Origin: CAWCAW01 sp963793645
GTDB lineage: Bacteria > Actinomycetota > Acidimicrobiia > Acidimicrobiales > UBA8190
Length of the DNA: 64,000 bases
Direction of reading: 5' to 3'
NCBI GenBank assembly: GCA_963793645.1
Contig: CAWCAW010000005.1
Location: 1-64,000, forward strand
Shown here in pieces: positions 24,379 through 34,304 of the stretch. Positions within the stretch are counted from its first letter, which is position 1, and each line of letters opens with the position of its first letter. The position numbers and the translations under genes were made by a program. The notes under the pieces were generated by a model. It did not search any database. It worked only from the letters and a program-made list of their open reading frames with translations, and was not told the DNA's origin.

Positions 24379-24777
24379 CTACTCGCCGGCCTCCGGCGCT
24401 GCCGTAGCCTCGTCGGACGTGGCGGCCTCTTCGGTTTCGACCGGCGCCACGGCCTCGAGCTCGACAACGTCGACGACCTCGACAACTGCGTCACCCTCGG
24501 CACCTTCGGCACCCTCTTCGCCCTCGAGGGGAACGATGCGGCGATAGACGGCTTTGCCGGCCGCAACCTCCTCGAAGGCAATGGTCAGGGGCTTGCCTGA
24601 CACCGACGTCACCTGGGGAGGCACGACCATGCCCATGCCCTCACCGAGTTGGTTGTAATACGAGTTGATCTGGCGCGCCCGCTTGGCCGACAGGGCCACC
24701 AACGTGAACTTGGAGTCCACGTTGTCGAGCAGGCTCTCGATAGGGGGGTCCATGAGCGTGTTGCGACGCTGGGCCAT
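24379..24777 (-). CDS. rpoZ: RNA polymerase omega subunit with acidic tail
   Basis: Omega helps assemble RNA polymerase by clamping beta'. The core (PPIESLLDNVDSKFTLVALS, then AKRARQINSYYNQLGEG) is typical. About 55 acidic Glu/Ala/Val-rich residues (rich in GAEG, VEVVDVVEL) extend the C-terminus beyond the usual 75-110 residues. The ATG at 24777 overlaps the gmk stop by one base (TGATG). A second ATG eight codons later is also possible. Confidence 0.92.
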   Translation of the reverse strand: MAQRRNTLMDPPIESLLDNVDSKFTLVALSAKRARQINSYYNQLGEGMGMVVPPQVTSVSGKPLTIAFEEVAAGKAVYRRIVPLEGEEGAEGAEGDAVVEVVDVVELEAVAPVETEEAATSDEATAAPEAGE

Positions 24778-25352
24778 CAGGCTCCTTCGGAGGGCGCGCC
24801 GCCCGGAGGGCTCTGGGCGGCTTTGCGGCAATTGTCCAGTATACCGGCCACAGTGGCCGTAGCTTGATCGAGGTCCTCGTTGATCACGATGTACGGCGTG
24901 AGCGCCTTACCGGCCTCGACCTCTTCGGCCCCTTTGGTCAGGCGGCGGAGGACCTCGGCCTCGTCGTCGCCCCGGCGCCGGAGCCGCTCTCGTTGCACTT
25001 GAGGGCTGGGGGGGACGAGGAGCACGAGCACGGCGTCAGGATGAAGCCTCCTGACCTGCACCGCACCCTGGAGATCGATCTCGAGAAGGACGTCCTGGCC
25101 CGGCGGTGGATCGGGACGGGGCGTTCCATAGAGATGACCGAGGAACTCGGCCCACTCGAGAAACCCGTCTGCGGCGGCGTGCTCCTCGAAACGGGCCCGG
25201 TCCACAAAGACGTAGGCATCGTCACGCTCGCCGGGGCGACGGGGGCGCGTCGTCCATGATCGGCTCAGCCATAAACCGGGGTCGCGCTGGACGAGCCGAG
25301 CGGCGACAGTGCCCTTGCCCGCCCCGCCGGGGCCGAAGATGACGAGAATCAG
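24777..25352 (-). CDS. gmk: Guanylate kinase, non-canonical start
   Basis: Gmk phosphorylates GMP to GDP. FGPGGAGKGTVAARL is the P-loop; SRSWTTRPRRPGERDDAYVFV is the GMP-binding region, and LLEIDLQGAVQVRR follows. No ATG, GTG or TTG lies near the expected start. The best candidates are CTG at 25352, which overlaps the mihF stop as CTGA, or ATT at 25349. The frame upstream is mihF out of register. Either a rare start or a base error near 25350 explains this. Length from CTG is 191 residues, normal for the family. Confidence 0.9.
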   Translation of the reverse strand: MILVIFGPGGAGKGTVAARLVQRDPGLWLSRSWTTRPRRPGERDDAYVFVDRARFEEHAAADGFLEWAEFLGHLYGTPRPDPPPGQDVLLEIDLQGAVQVRRLHPDAVLVLLVPPSPQVQRERLRRRGDDEAEVLRRLTKGAEEVEAGKALTPYIVINEDLDQATATVAGILDNCRKAAQSPPGGAPSEGA

Positions 25353-25681
25353 GACTTTGCGGTATGCGCCAGCAGCGCGTCGCGCTGGTTGACACCAAGA
25401 CCTTGCAGCCGGCGGCTCTCGCTGATGCCCACCGTTTCCATCAGACGTCGAGCCTTGACCTTGCCGAGGCCAGGCAGCGACTCCAACACGGAGAGCACCT
25501 TCATCTTGCCTACGGTCTCGTCTTCGTCGGCCCTCTTGAGAAGCTCGGACAGGGTGATGGAACCCATCTTCAGCTTCTCCTTGACTTCGGCCCGCTCGCG
25601 ACGAACCTTGGCGGCCTTGTCTAGCGCCGCCTGGCGCTGCTCCGGGGTCAATGCAGGAGGTTGCGGCATGTGGGTCACCAT
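25349..25681 (-). CDS. mihF: Integration host factor, actinobacterial type (mIHF)
   Basis: mIHF is a nucleoid-associated DNA-bending protein found in actinobacteria. The sequence LTPEQRQAALDKAAKVRRER, KMGSITLSELLKRADED and SLPGLGKVKARRLMETVGI (a helix-two-turn-helix DNA-binding region) is diagnostic. The ATG at 25681 is chosen because GAGGG lies six bases upstream. A GTG at 25705 overlapping the pyrF stop and an ATG at 25669 are alternatives. Its position between pyrF and gmk is conserved in mycobacteria. Confidence 0.93.
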   Translation of the reverse strand: MVTHMPQPPALTPEQRQAALDKAAKVRRERAEVKEKLKMGSITLSELLKRADEDETVGKMKVLSVLESLPGLGKVKARRLMETVGISESRRLQGLGVNQRDALLAHTAKS

Positions 25682-25701
25682 AGCGCCCTCGCCAGCAGCG
25701 G

Positions 25702-26430
25702 TCACCCTCGTCGGGCCAGGCGCGATTCCACCACCTCGTTGAGGATGGAGGCTGCCACCTGCTCGGGATCGCCGGCCCCGGTCGCGGCGCGTCCCACCAC
25801 GATGATGTCGGCACCGCTCATGATGGCCTCCGATGGCGTGGCGGCACGGGCCTGGTCATCGACACCGACGGCGGTGGGACGGATCCCGGGCACGACCGCC
25901 ACCAGGCCCGGTGCGGCCTGACGTGTCACCTCGAGATCGGCGGCGGCGCAGACGAGGCCACCACATCCGGCCTGGTACGCCAGGGCGGCCCGGGCCGCCA
26001 ACACCTCACGCGGCGCGTCACGTTCACTGGTGAGGACCGTCACCCCGAGCACACAGGGGGGCGGGGAGCCGACCTCAGCGCCGGCGGCGGCCGCACCGCT
26101 GGTCATCCCTTCTACCGCGGCGCGCACCATCGCCTCGCCCCCGGCGGTGTGCACCGTCGTGTAGGCGACACCGAGTCCGCCGATGACCTTGGCGGCCCGA
26201 CCCACAGTTGTCGGAATGTCGTGCAACTTGAGATCGAGAAAGACGCGGTATCCCTCTTCTGTGAGCGCCGAGACGGCCTCGGGGCCGGCCGCACCGAAGA
26301 GCTCGAGACCTACCTTGGCCACGCCGAACCACGGACGCAGCCGGTGCGCCAGGCGAAGGGCCGCCACGAGGTCATCGACATCGAGCGCCAATGCCAGCGC
26401 GTGGCGCGGATCATTTGATTCGAGGGTCAT
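25702..26430 (-). CDS. pyrF: Orotidine-5'-phosphate decarboxylase
   Basis: PyrF makes UMP from OMP, the last step of de novo pyrimidine synthesis. The short-form (about 240-residue) TIM-barrel enzyme has ALALDVDD, VAKVGLELF, and the catalytic FLDLKLHDIPTTV (Asp-x-Lys-x-x-Asp network). ADIIVVGRAATGAGDPEQ is the phosphate site. GGAGGAACCGC immediately precedes ATG 26430, and the start lies 20 bases inside pyrD, which ensures coupling. It is unlike the mycobacterial PyrF subtype, which is longer. Confidence 0.95.
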   Translation of the reverse strand: MTLESNDPRHALALALDVDDLVAALRLAHRLRPWFGVAKVGLELFGAAGPEAVSALTEEGYRVFLDLKLHDIPTTVGRAAKVIGGLGVAYTTVHTAGGEAMVRAAVEGMTSGAAAAGAEVGSPPPCVLGVTVLTSERDAPREVLAARAALAYQAGCGGLVCAAADLEVTRQAAPGLVAVVPGIRPTAVGVDDQARAATPSEAIMSGADIIVVGRAATGAGDPEQVAASILNEVVESRLARRG

Positions 26431-27529
26431 GCGGTGGTTCCTCCTGTCCCAGGTACGCCGATCCCGCCACCGGCGGGGGAATGGCCCAGAGCGCGTCGAG
26501 GCCCGGGGCCGGCGCGCTCGTGATGGGGGCCGCGGCGCTGTCGTGGCTCGGGCTGTCGTAGTCCGGGGTAGGGGCAGGGGCCGGAGCGGGACTCCCCTGT
26601 CGGTGCACGGCCGACACCAGTGACCCGACGCTCGCAACATCGTGAAGTCGACACCACCGCACCAATCCCGACAACACCCGCGCCGCGGCGCGCGGATTAT
26701 GAAACGTGGCCGTACCCACCTGCAGCGCGTTGGCCCCGGCCATGAGCATCTCGACGGCGTCCACGGCGCGACTTACCCCACCAACCCCCACGATCCCTGC
26801 CGTCGGGAAGGCCGCCCGGCAGTCGTGCACGGCGCGCACCGCCACGGGGCGGATGGCGGGGCCCGACAGTCCGCCTCCGGCGGATCCCGACCCGAGCGCG
26901 TAGGTCCGGCGACGTATGTCGATGGCCATGCCCAGCACGGTGTTGACGAGAACGAGGGCGTCGGCCCCGGCGTTGAGCGCGGCCCCGGCGATCTCCACGA
27001 GATTGGCGACGTTGGGACTCAACTTCACCCACAGCGGCACACCGCAAGCGGCGCTGGCCGCTACCGCGTCGGCGGTGGCGCGGGCCGAATGGGCGAACAT
27101 GCGGTTGCGGTCTTCCACATTGGGACAGCTCACGTTGACCTCGACGGCCACCACGTTCGGAGCACCGGCGAGAAGCGCAGCCGCCTGGGAATAGTCGTCG
27201 ACGCTCCTTCCCCAGATGCTGGCCACCACCCGCGCCCCGCGATCGATGAGAGCGGGAAGGTCACGCTCCAACCAGGCGGCCACACCGGGCCCTTGGAGAC
27301 CCACCGAGTTGAGCATCCCCGCCGGCGTCTCGTGCACCCGCGGGGCACGGTTTCCCGGCCACGGCTGAGCCGACAACGACTTGACCACCACCGCTCCGAG
27401 TCGACCGAGATCGACGTACGGCGCCAGCTCCGCACCATGGCCGGCGGTCCCTGACGCGGTGAGCACGGGGTTGGGCAACAACAACGAACCCACCGTCGTC
27501 TCGGTGTCCACCAAGCGAAGACCCCTCAT
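26411..27529 (-). CDS. pyrD: Dihydroorotate dehydrogenase, class 1B catalytic subunit type, with Pro/Ala-rich tail
   Basis: PyrD oxidises dihydroorotate to orotate using FMN. LPNPVLTASGTAGHG, the cysteine in EVNVSCPNVEDRN (class 1 catalytic base), VNTVLGMAIDI and GGVSRAVDAVEMLMAGA mark a class 1B chain. The core ends near SLVSAVH. A further tail of about 60 residues, rich in Pro, Ala and Ser, follows and is not part of the family. The usual electron-transfer partner pyrK is not in the cluster, since carB overlaps pyrD directly. Whether this chain works alone or with a distant PyrK is unknown. Confidence 0.92.
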   Translation of the reverse strand: MRGLRLVDTETTVGSLLLPNPVLTASGTAGHGAELAPYVDLGRLGAVVVKSLSAQPWPGNRAPRVHETPAGMLNSVGLQGPGVAAWLERDLPALIDRGARVVASIWGRSVDDYSQAAALLAGAPNVVAVEVNVSCPNVEDRNRMFAHSARATADAVAASAACGVPLWVKLSPNVANLVEIAGAALNAGADALVLVNTVLGMAIDIRRRTYALGSGSAGGGLSGPAIRPVAVRAVHDCRAAFPTAGIVGVGGVSRAVDAVEMLMAGANALQVGTATFHNPRAAARVLSGLVRWCRLHDVASVGSLVSAVHRQGSPAPAPAPTPDYDSPSHDSAAAPITSAPAPGLDALWAIPPPVAGSAYLGQEEPPHDPRIK

Positions 27530-30500
27530 GACGATGCGTGCACTTCTTGCAAGCTGATCACCGACAGCCCATGAAGCTTCCAGTCCGCCATGCCGGTAGC
27601 CGCGGCGCGTGCCGCGGCTACCGTGGTGAGACAGGGCACCTGATGGGCCAAGGCGGCCGCCCGGATGTGCAGACCATCGGCGCGCGGGCCGCGGCCCCTC
27701 GGGGTGTTGACCACCATCTGGACGCGCCCTGATGCAATGAGCTCGACGGCGTCGGCAGCTCCGGTCTCTCCCACCTTGGCCACCACCGTCGCCACCGGCA
27801 CATTTCGAGACTCGAGGAAGGCGGCGGTGCCCGAGGTGGCCGCCAACGCGAATCCGAGTTCGTGCAAGGTCTGCGCCGCCAACAGCCCGGCCGCCTTGTC
27901 GCGGTCAGCCAAGGAGAGAAAGACGGTGCCCTCAGCCGGAAGTCGGGTGCCCGCCGCGATCTGACTCTTGGCGAAAGCCAAGCCGAAGGTGGCGCCGATC
28001 CCCATGACCTCACCCGTCGAACGCATCTCGGGGCCCAACAAGGTGTCGACGCCGGGGAATCGGCTAAAGGGCAGCACCGCCTCTTTCACACTCACATGTC
28101 CCGTGCCCGTCGGCGGCCGCAGCAAGCCCTCGGCTTCGAGTTCGGCCAAGGTGCTGCCCACCATCACTCGCGCCGCGATCATGGCCACCGGAACACCGGT
28201 GGCCTTGGCCACAAAGGGGACGGTGCGACTGGCACGCGGGTTGGCCTCGAGCACATAGGCGACACCGTCTTTGACGGCGAACTGCACGTTAAGGAGCCCC
28301 ACCACCTCCAATGCCTCGGCGATGGCCCGGGTGTGTTTCTCGATCGTTCGCACCACGTCGTCGGCCAGCGTCTGCGGTGGCAAAGCACAAGCCGAATCGC
28401 CCGAGTGCACACCGGCTTCCTCGACGTGCTCCATGACCCCGGCCACCACCAATGCACCGGTCCGGTCGCGCACGGCGTCGACGTCCACTTCGATGGCGTC
28501 TTCGAGGAACCGGTCCACCAATACGGGGCGCAGGGCGGACATCCCCCCTTCTCGCCGCAGCGACCCCGACAACTCCCCGACGGCGCGCTCGAGCCGATCG
28601 TCGTCATAGACGATCTCCATGGCCCGGCCACCGAGGACGTAGCTCGGTCGCACAAGCACGGGATAGCCCACCTTGCGCGCCACGGTCAGCGCTTCTTCGA
28701 CGGTGACAGCCGTGCCGCCGAGCGGTTGGGGAATCCCCAGGCTCTCGCACAGCTGGTTCCACTGTTCGCGATCCTCGGCCAGATCGATTGACGCCGGGCT
28801 GGTGCCGAGCACGAGATAAGGCGGCAGGCTGTGGGCGAGCTTCAGGGGGGTCTGGCCACCGAGGCTCACGATGACGCCGACAACCGGTGCATCGGCCGAA
28901 CCGGCATCGAGCTCGGCCTCGAGAACGTTGGCGACGTCCTCGGGCGTCAAGGGCTCGAAGTAAAGCCGATCCGAGGTGTCGTAGTCGGTGGAGACGGTCT
29001 CGGGGTTGCAGTTGACCATGACGGTCTCGTATCCCGCCGCCCGTAGCGCCATGCTGGCGTGCACACAGCAGTAGTCGAACTCGATGCCCTGACCGATGCG
29101 GTTGGGGCCCGATCCCAAGATGATCACGCGCCGTTGCGTACTCGGGCGTACTTCGTCCTCATCCTCGTAGGTGCCGTAGTGATACGGCGTATGGGCATCG
29201 AACTCCGCCCCGCAGGTGTCGACGGTCTTGAAGGTCGTGCGCACACCATGGGCAAGGCGCGCCGCCCGCACATCGGCCTCGGCGACCGGCGACGCTCCAG
29301 GCGCCGCTGACAGGAGGTGGGCGATTTGCGGATCGGAGAACCCGAGTCGCTTCACGGTGCGCCAGGCGCGGCGGTCGAGATGGGCCAGTCCCCTGCCGTC
29401 CTGCGCGCCGGCTTCAAGATCGGCGCGCGCCGCGGTGATCAGAGCCAGTTGGTCCAAGAACCACGGGTCCACTCCCGTGGCGTCGGCCAACGTGTCCACC
29501 GAGATCCCGCGTCGCAACGCCGCTTCGAGCTGAAAGATCCGTTCCGGTGTGGGCTCACAGGCGGCCGCCAGGAGCTCGTCGTCGTCGAGGAAGTCGGAGG
29601 CGACTTCGCCCGGATCGGCATTGAGCCCCCATCGCCCCTGCTCCAGTGAGCGAATGGCCTTTTGCAGCGACTCCGCAAAGGTGCGGCCGATGGCCATGAC
29701 CTCGCCCACCGACTGCATGCGGGTGCCGAGGCGGTCCGTCACACCGGGAAGCTTCTCGAAGGCCCATCGAGGGATCTTGGTCACCACGTAATCGATAGTG
29801 GGCTCAAAGGATGCCGGCGTGGCCTTGGTGATGTCGTTGGAGATCTCGTCGAGCGTGTAGCCCACGGCCAGACGCGCCGCGATCTTGGCGATGGGAAATC
29901 CGGTCGCCTTGGAGGCGAGCGCCGATGAACGCGACACGCGCGGGTTCATCTCGATGACGACGCGCCGGCCCGTGTGGGGCTCCACTGCGAACTGGATGTT
30001 CGAACCTCCGGTCTCCACCCCGACGCGCCGGATGCAGGCGAAGGCGTCGTCGCGCATGGCCTGGTACTCGACATCCGACAGCGTCTGGATGGGCGCCACG
30101 GTGATGGAGTCCCCGGTGTGCACGCCCATGGGATCGAGGTTCTCGATGGAACACACCACCACGCAGTTGTCCGCTTTGTCGCGCATAACCTCGAGCTCGA
30201 ACTCTTTCCACCCGGCGATGGAGCGCTCGACGAGAACCTGCGAAACAGGGCTGGCCGCCAGTCCTTCGGCGGCCAACCGGGCCAGCTGGTCGCGGTCGTG
30301 CGCCGTCCCCGTACCCGCCCCACCGAGAATGAAACTGGGCCTGATCATGATGGGAAACCCGATGGCCTCTCCCTCGGCCATGGCCTCTTCGAGACAATGC
30401 GCGAAGCCCGACGCGGGCACCTCCAAGCCGATGGACTCCATGGCCGACTTGAACTGGTCGCGGTCCTCCGCGGTAGTGATGGACAGCGCGTTGGCGCCGA

Positions 30501-30847
30501 TCATCTCGACGCCGAAGCGCTCGAGCACGCCGTCGCGATCGAGCGCCATGGCCAAGTTGAGACCGGTCTGTCCGCCCAAGGTGGGCAGCACGGCGTCGGG
30601 TCGTTCTCGCTCGACGATGGCGGCCAGTATCTCGCGCGTCGAGGGGCTCGACGTAGGTACGGTCGGCCAGTTCCGGGTCCGTCATGATGGTGGCCGGGTT
30701 CGAGTTGGCCAGCACCACCCGATACCCCTCGGCCTTCAACACACGACACGCTTGTGTCCCTGAGTAGTCGAACTCGCACGCCTGGCCGATGACGATCGGC
30801 CCTGATCCGATCACCAGGATCGTTTCCAAGTCACGGCGGGCCGGCAT
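27526..30847 (-). CDS. carB: Carbamoyl-phosphate synthase large subunit (frame break at about 30631-30640)
   Basis: CarB makes carbamoyl phosphate for pyrimidines and arginine. The first 75 or so residues (TILVIGSGPIVIGQACEFDYS) read in one frame, and everything from ILAAIVERERPDAVLPTLGG on reads in another. Removing one base in GCGCG gives EPLDAEILAAIVERERPD and a protein of about 1106 residues. Two ATP-grasp halves are clear (FILGGAGTG and VLGGRAMEIVYDDD), with a C-terminal MGS-like allosteric domain (VVNTPRGRGPRADG). The ATG overlaps the carA stop as TGATG. An assembly error is the likeliest cause of the frame break. Confidence 0.94.
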
Positions 30848-31957
30848 CAGACGTGCACCTCCGCCATGAGTCGGTCGAACTCCTTGAACAGATAGCGAGC
30901 ATCGTGGGGGCCCGGACCCGCTTCGGGGTGGTACTGCACACCGAAGGCCGCCATCTGGGTCAGACGGATGCCCTCCACCACCGCGTCGTTGAGGTTGACA
31001 TGGGTCACCTCGGCCTGACGAGGGCCTGAGTCAGGAAGGCTGGCGCCGTCGATGGCGTAGTTGTGGTTCTGACTGGTGATTTCGACCTGCCGGGTCGACA
31101 GCCGCATGACCGGGTGGTTGCCGCCGTGGTGGCCGAAGGGAAGCTTGTAGGTACGCGCCCCGAGCGCCTGGCCCAGCAACTGGTGGCCGAGGCAGATCCC
31201 GAACACCGGCACGCGTCCGATCAAGTCGGAGATGATCGCGGCGTGGGGCGCCGAGCGCGGCGGGGTCGCCGGGCCCGTTGGAGAGGAACACCCCGTCGGG
31301 CTCCATGGCCAAGGTGTCCTCGGCGCTGTGTGTGGCGGGCACCACCGTGACGTCGGCCATCTGCCCCAGCAGCCGCAGCATGGTCTGCTTCACGCCGAAG
31401 TCATAGGCCACCACCCGCCACCGTCCCGCGCCCAGCTGATACGGGACCTTGGTGGTCACCTCGCTGACCAAGTCGCGCCCCGTCGTCCCCGGCTCAGATG
31501 CCGCCGCGGCGGCCAGCACCGACTGCGCTGCGGTGCCGAAGGCGCATCCCATGGCGCCGTCGTCACGCAGGTGCCGGGTGAGCCGGCGCGTATCGATGCC
31601 GGTGATGCCGGCCACGCCGTGGGCGACGAGGAAGTCCTCGAGCGAACCTTCTGATCGCCAGCTCGACGGACGCCACGGCAGGTCGCGCACCACCACGCCG
31701 CGACACCATGGGCGCACCGCTTCGTCGTCGGCCGACGTGACGCCGTAATTCCCGATGTGCGGATAGGTGAAGGCCACCACCTGACCGGCGTAACTGGGAT
31801 CGGTGATGACTTCCTGATAGCCCGACAGCACCGTGTTGAACACCAGCTCGCCGGTCGACACCCCGTTGGGCGCCGACGCGCCCATGGCCTCGCCCTCGAA
31901 CACCTCGCCGTCGGCGAGGACGAGCAACGCCGGCTGTCGCGCCCGGGCGCCGTTCAT
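30847..31957 (-). CDS. carA: Carbamoyl-phosphate synthase small subunit (frame break at 31245-31248)
   Basis: CarA is the glutaminase that supplies ammonia to CarB. The N-terminal domain (SGYQEVITDPSYAGQVVAFT, HIGNYGV) and FLSNGPGDPAAL lie in one frame. The class I amidotransferase end, with the cysteine in VFGICLGHQLLGQ and FGVQYHPEAGPGP, lies in another. The break falls in a run of four C (gene sense), and a one-base correction restores about 369 residues. It overlaps pyrC by four bases and carB by one. Confidence 0.93.
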
Positions 31958-33282
31958 CGTTGCGCCTTGGAGTCGATCACCACCGGCTCACCTCGAAACA
32001 CCGTGTGGCGAACCCGCCCGGTAAGGGTCCGCCCTGCCCACGGGGTGTTGCGGCTGCGGCTGGCCAAAGCACACGGGTCGACCTCCCAGACCTCGTTGGG
32101 GTCGACGACACACACGTTGGCAGCCGCCCCTGGCACCAGGGGGCCGCCCTGGTCGCCACCGTGGGCACCATCGAGACCAGCGATGCGGGCCGGCTTCCAC
32201 GACAGCATGGCGAACAGATCCTGGGCACCCATGCCCGGGTCACCAGCCTGGCGGCGATAGAGCGCACCGAAAACCACGGCCACCGCCGTCTCGAGGCCCA
32301 CCATGCCCGGCGGGGCCTGGTCCAAAGGAGCGTCCTTTGACTCCGGCGGATGGGGCGCATGGTCGGTGGCGATGGCGTCGATGGTGCCACGGGCACAAGC
32401 GAGTCGCAGGGCGTCGACGTCGTCTTGGCTGCGCAACGGCGGGTTGACCTTGAACACGGCGTCGTAGCCGGCCAGCTCCTCGTGGGTGAGCGACAGGTGA
32501 TGGGGGGCCACCTCGGCGCTGACATGGAGACCTTCGGCTTTGGCGGCGCCCACCAAGGCGGCCGATCCCGCCGTCGACAAGTGCATGAAGTGCACTCGCC
32601 CCCCCGTCAAGCGGGCCAGGGCCACGTCACGTCCGACCATGACTTCCTCGGCCTCGGCGCACACGCCGGGCACGCCCATCCGGCTCGACCACGAGCCTTC
32701 GTGCATGTGCCCGCCGGCGGACAAGGCTTCGTCCTCGCAGTGCTGGGCCAAGGTCACGCCGAGCCCGCGGGCGTACTCGAACGCACGACGCATGACGCCG
32801 GCATCCTGCACACCACGCCCGTCGTCGGTGAACAGCCGCACCCCCAGCGCCGTCAGCTCTCCCATGGGGGCCAGGCGCTCGCCTTCTCGCCCGACGGTGA
32901 TGGCGCCGGCCACGGCCACCTGGCAACACGACCCTTGCCCCAGGGCCAACACCTCCAAGGCCACCGCCGCGCTGTCGATGGCGGGTTGCGTGTTGGGCAT
33001 GGCCACCACGGCGCTGAACCCTCCCAGCGCGGCGGCCCGGGCGCCACTTTCGACCAGCTCGGCTTCCTCGCCTCCGGGCTGGCGCAGATGCGTGTGCAGA
33101 TCGACCAGCCCGGGGCCCACTAGGCAGCCGCCGGCGTCGAGCACGGTCGCCCCCGCCGGCACCGATGCGCCGGGCTCCAGCGCCGCAATGGCACCATCGA
33201 CGATGACAACGTCGGTGACGCGTTCACCGGTCTCGTCGACGACGGTTCCCCCTTGGATGACCACGGTGGCGCGGCGAGCCAT
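31954..33282 (-). CDS. pyrC: Dihydroorotase
   Basis: PyrC closes the ring of carbamoyl-aspartate to dihydroorotate. The 442-residue amidohydrolase has the metal motif VDLHTHLRQPG, later histidines in TLAQHCEDEAL and EVAPHHLSLTHEEL, and the catalytic aspartate region AIATDHAPHPPESK. It is a class I (multi-domain) dihydroorotase as in other actinobacterial pyr operons. Start and stop overlap pyrB and carA. Confidence 0.95.
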   Translation of the reverse strand: MARRATVVIQGGTVVDETGERVTDVVIVDGAIAALEPGASVPAGATVLDAGGCLVGPGLVDLHTHLRQPGGEEAELVESGARAAALGGFSAVVAMPNTQPAIDSAAVALEVLALGQGSCCQVAVAGAITVGREGERLAPMGELTALGVRLFTDDGRGVQDAGVMRRAFEYARGLGVTLAQHCEDEALSAGGHMHEGSWSSRMGVPGVCAEAEEVMVGRDVALARLTGGRVHFMHLSTAGSAALVGAAKAEGLHVSAEVAPHHLSLTHEELAGYDAVFKVNPPLRSQDDVDALRLACARGTIDAIATDHAPHPPESKDAPLDQAPPGMVGLETAVAVVFGALYRRQAGDPGMGAQDLFAMLSWKPARIAGLDGAHGGDQGGPLVPGAAANVCVVDPNEVWEVDPCALASRSRNTPWAGRTLTGRVRHTVFRGEPVVIDSKAQR

Positions 33283-34304
33283 CAGCTCTCCCCCATGGCG
33301 CCGACACCGGCGGCGGGATCGTCGCCCGGCGAGGATCCCAGCAGCAAGAAGAGCACGGCCATGCGCACCGGCACGCCGTTGGCCACCTGGCGCAGCACCA
33401 CCGAACCGGGGAGGTCGGCCACGTCGTCGGCGATCTCCACGCCGCGGTTCATGGGCCCGGGGTGCATCACCAAGGCGTCCTCAGGAAGCAGTCGGGCGCG
33501 CGCCGTGGTGAGTCCGTAGCGGGCGCTGTACTCGCGCACCGACGGGACAAAGGCACCGCTGCCTCGTTCGCTTTGCATGCGCAGCAAGTAGCACACGTCG
33601 GTGAACGGCAACACGGCGTCGAGGTCGTGGGTCACCGCCGCGATCGGCCAGCCCTCGAGCGACGGTGGGAGCAGGCTTCCGGGCGCCACCAACGTCACCT
33701 TGGCCCCCAGCGCGGCCAGCGCCAGCACCTCTGATCGAGCCACCCGGCTGTGGCGGATGTCGCCGACCACCGCCACCCGCAAATCGTTGAAGCACGACAT
33801 GGCGTCGTCATCGCCACGCAGCGCACCGCGTTCGGTGAGCACCTGACGGATCGTGTAGCAATCGAGCAGAGCCTGGGTGGGATGCTCGTGCCACCCGTCA
33901 CCGGCGTTGATGACGCTGGCGTCGACCCAGCGCGCCACCAACGAAGGCGCCCCCGCCGACGGATGACGCACCACAAAAGCGTCTACGCCCATGGCCGCGA
34001 TCGTCTCCACCGTGTCGCGCAGCGACTCGCCTTTTTTGACCGACGACGTCGATGCGCTGAAGGTGAGCACGTCGGCCGACAGCCGCTTGGCGGCCGTCTC
34101 GAAGCTCATACGGGTACGAGTGGAGTCTTCGGCGAACAAGGTCACCACGGTGCGCCCCCGCAAGGCGGGTACCTTCGGAATGGGGCGGCTGGCCACCTCG
34201 GTGAAGGCGTCGGCGACCCGCATGACCTCAGCGATGCCTTCGGCGCCGAGATCCGCCACCGACAGCAGGTGCCGACCGCCCCGGCCATCCCCGTTGGACT
34301 TCAC
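33282..34304 (-). CDS. pyrB: Aspartate carbamoyltransferase catalytic chain
   Basis: PyrB joins carbamoyl phosphate and aspartate. FAEDSTRTRMSFE is the carbamoyl-phosphate loop, VNAGDGWHEHPTQALLD-type sequence the second site, and MHPGPMNRGVEI the third. The protein is 340 residues, slightly long at both ends. It overlaps pyrR (ATGA) and pyrC (one base), so regulation through pyrR translation should carry over to it. No regulatory pyrI chain is nearby. Confidence 0.95.
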   Translation of the reverse strand: MKSNGDGRGGRHLLSVADLGAEGIAEVMRVADAFTEVASRPIPKVPALRGRTVVTLFAEDSTRTRMSFETAAKRLSADVLTFSASTSSVKKGESLRDTVETIAAMGVDAFVVRHPSAGAPSLVARWVDASVINAGDGWHEHPTQALLDCYTIRQVLTERGALRGDDDAMSCFNDLRVAVVGDIRHSRVARSEVLALAALGAKVTLVAPGSLLPPSLEGWPIAAVTHDLDAVLPFTDVCYLLRMQSERGSGAFVPSVREYSARYGLTTARARLLPEDALVMHPGPMNRGVEIADDVADLPGSVVLRQVANGVPVRMAVLFLLLGSSPGDDPAAGVGAMGES

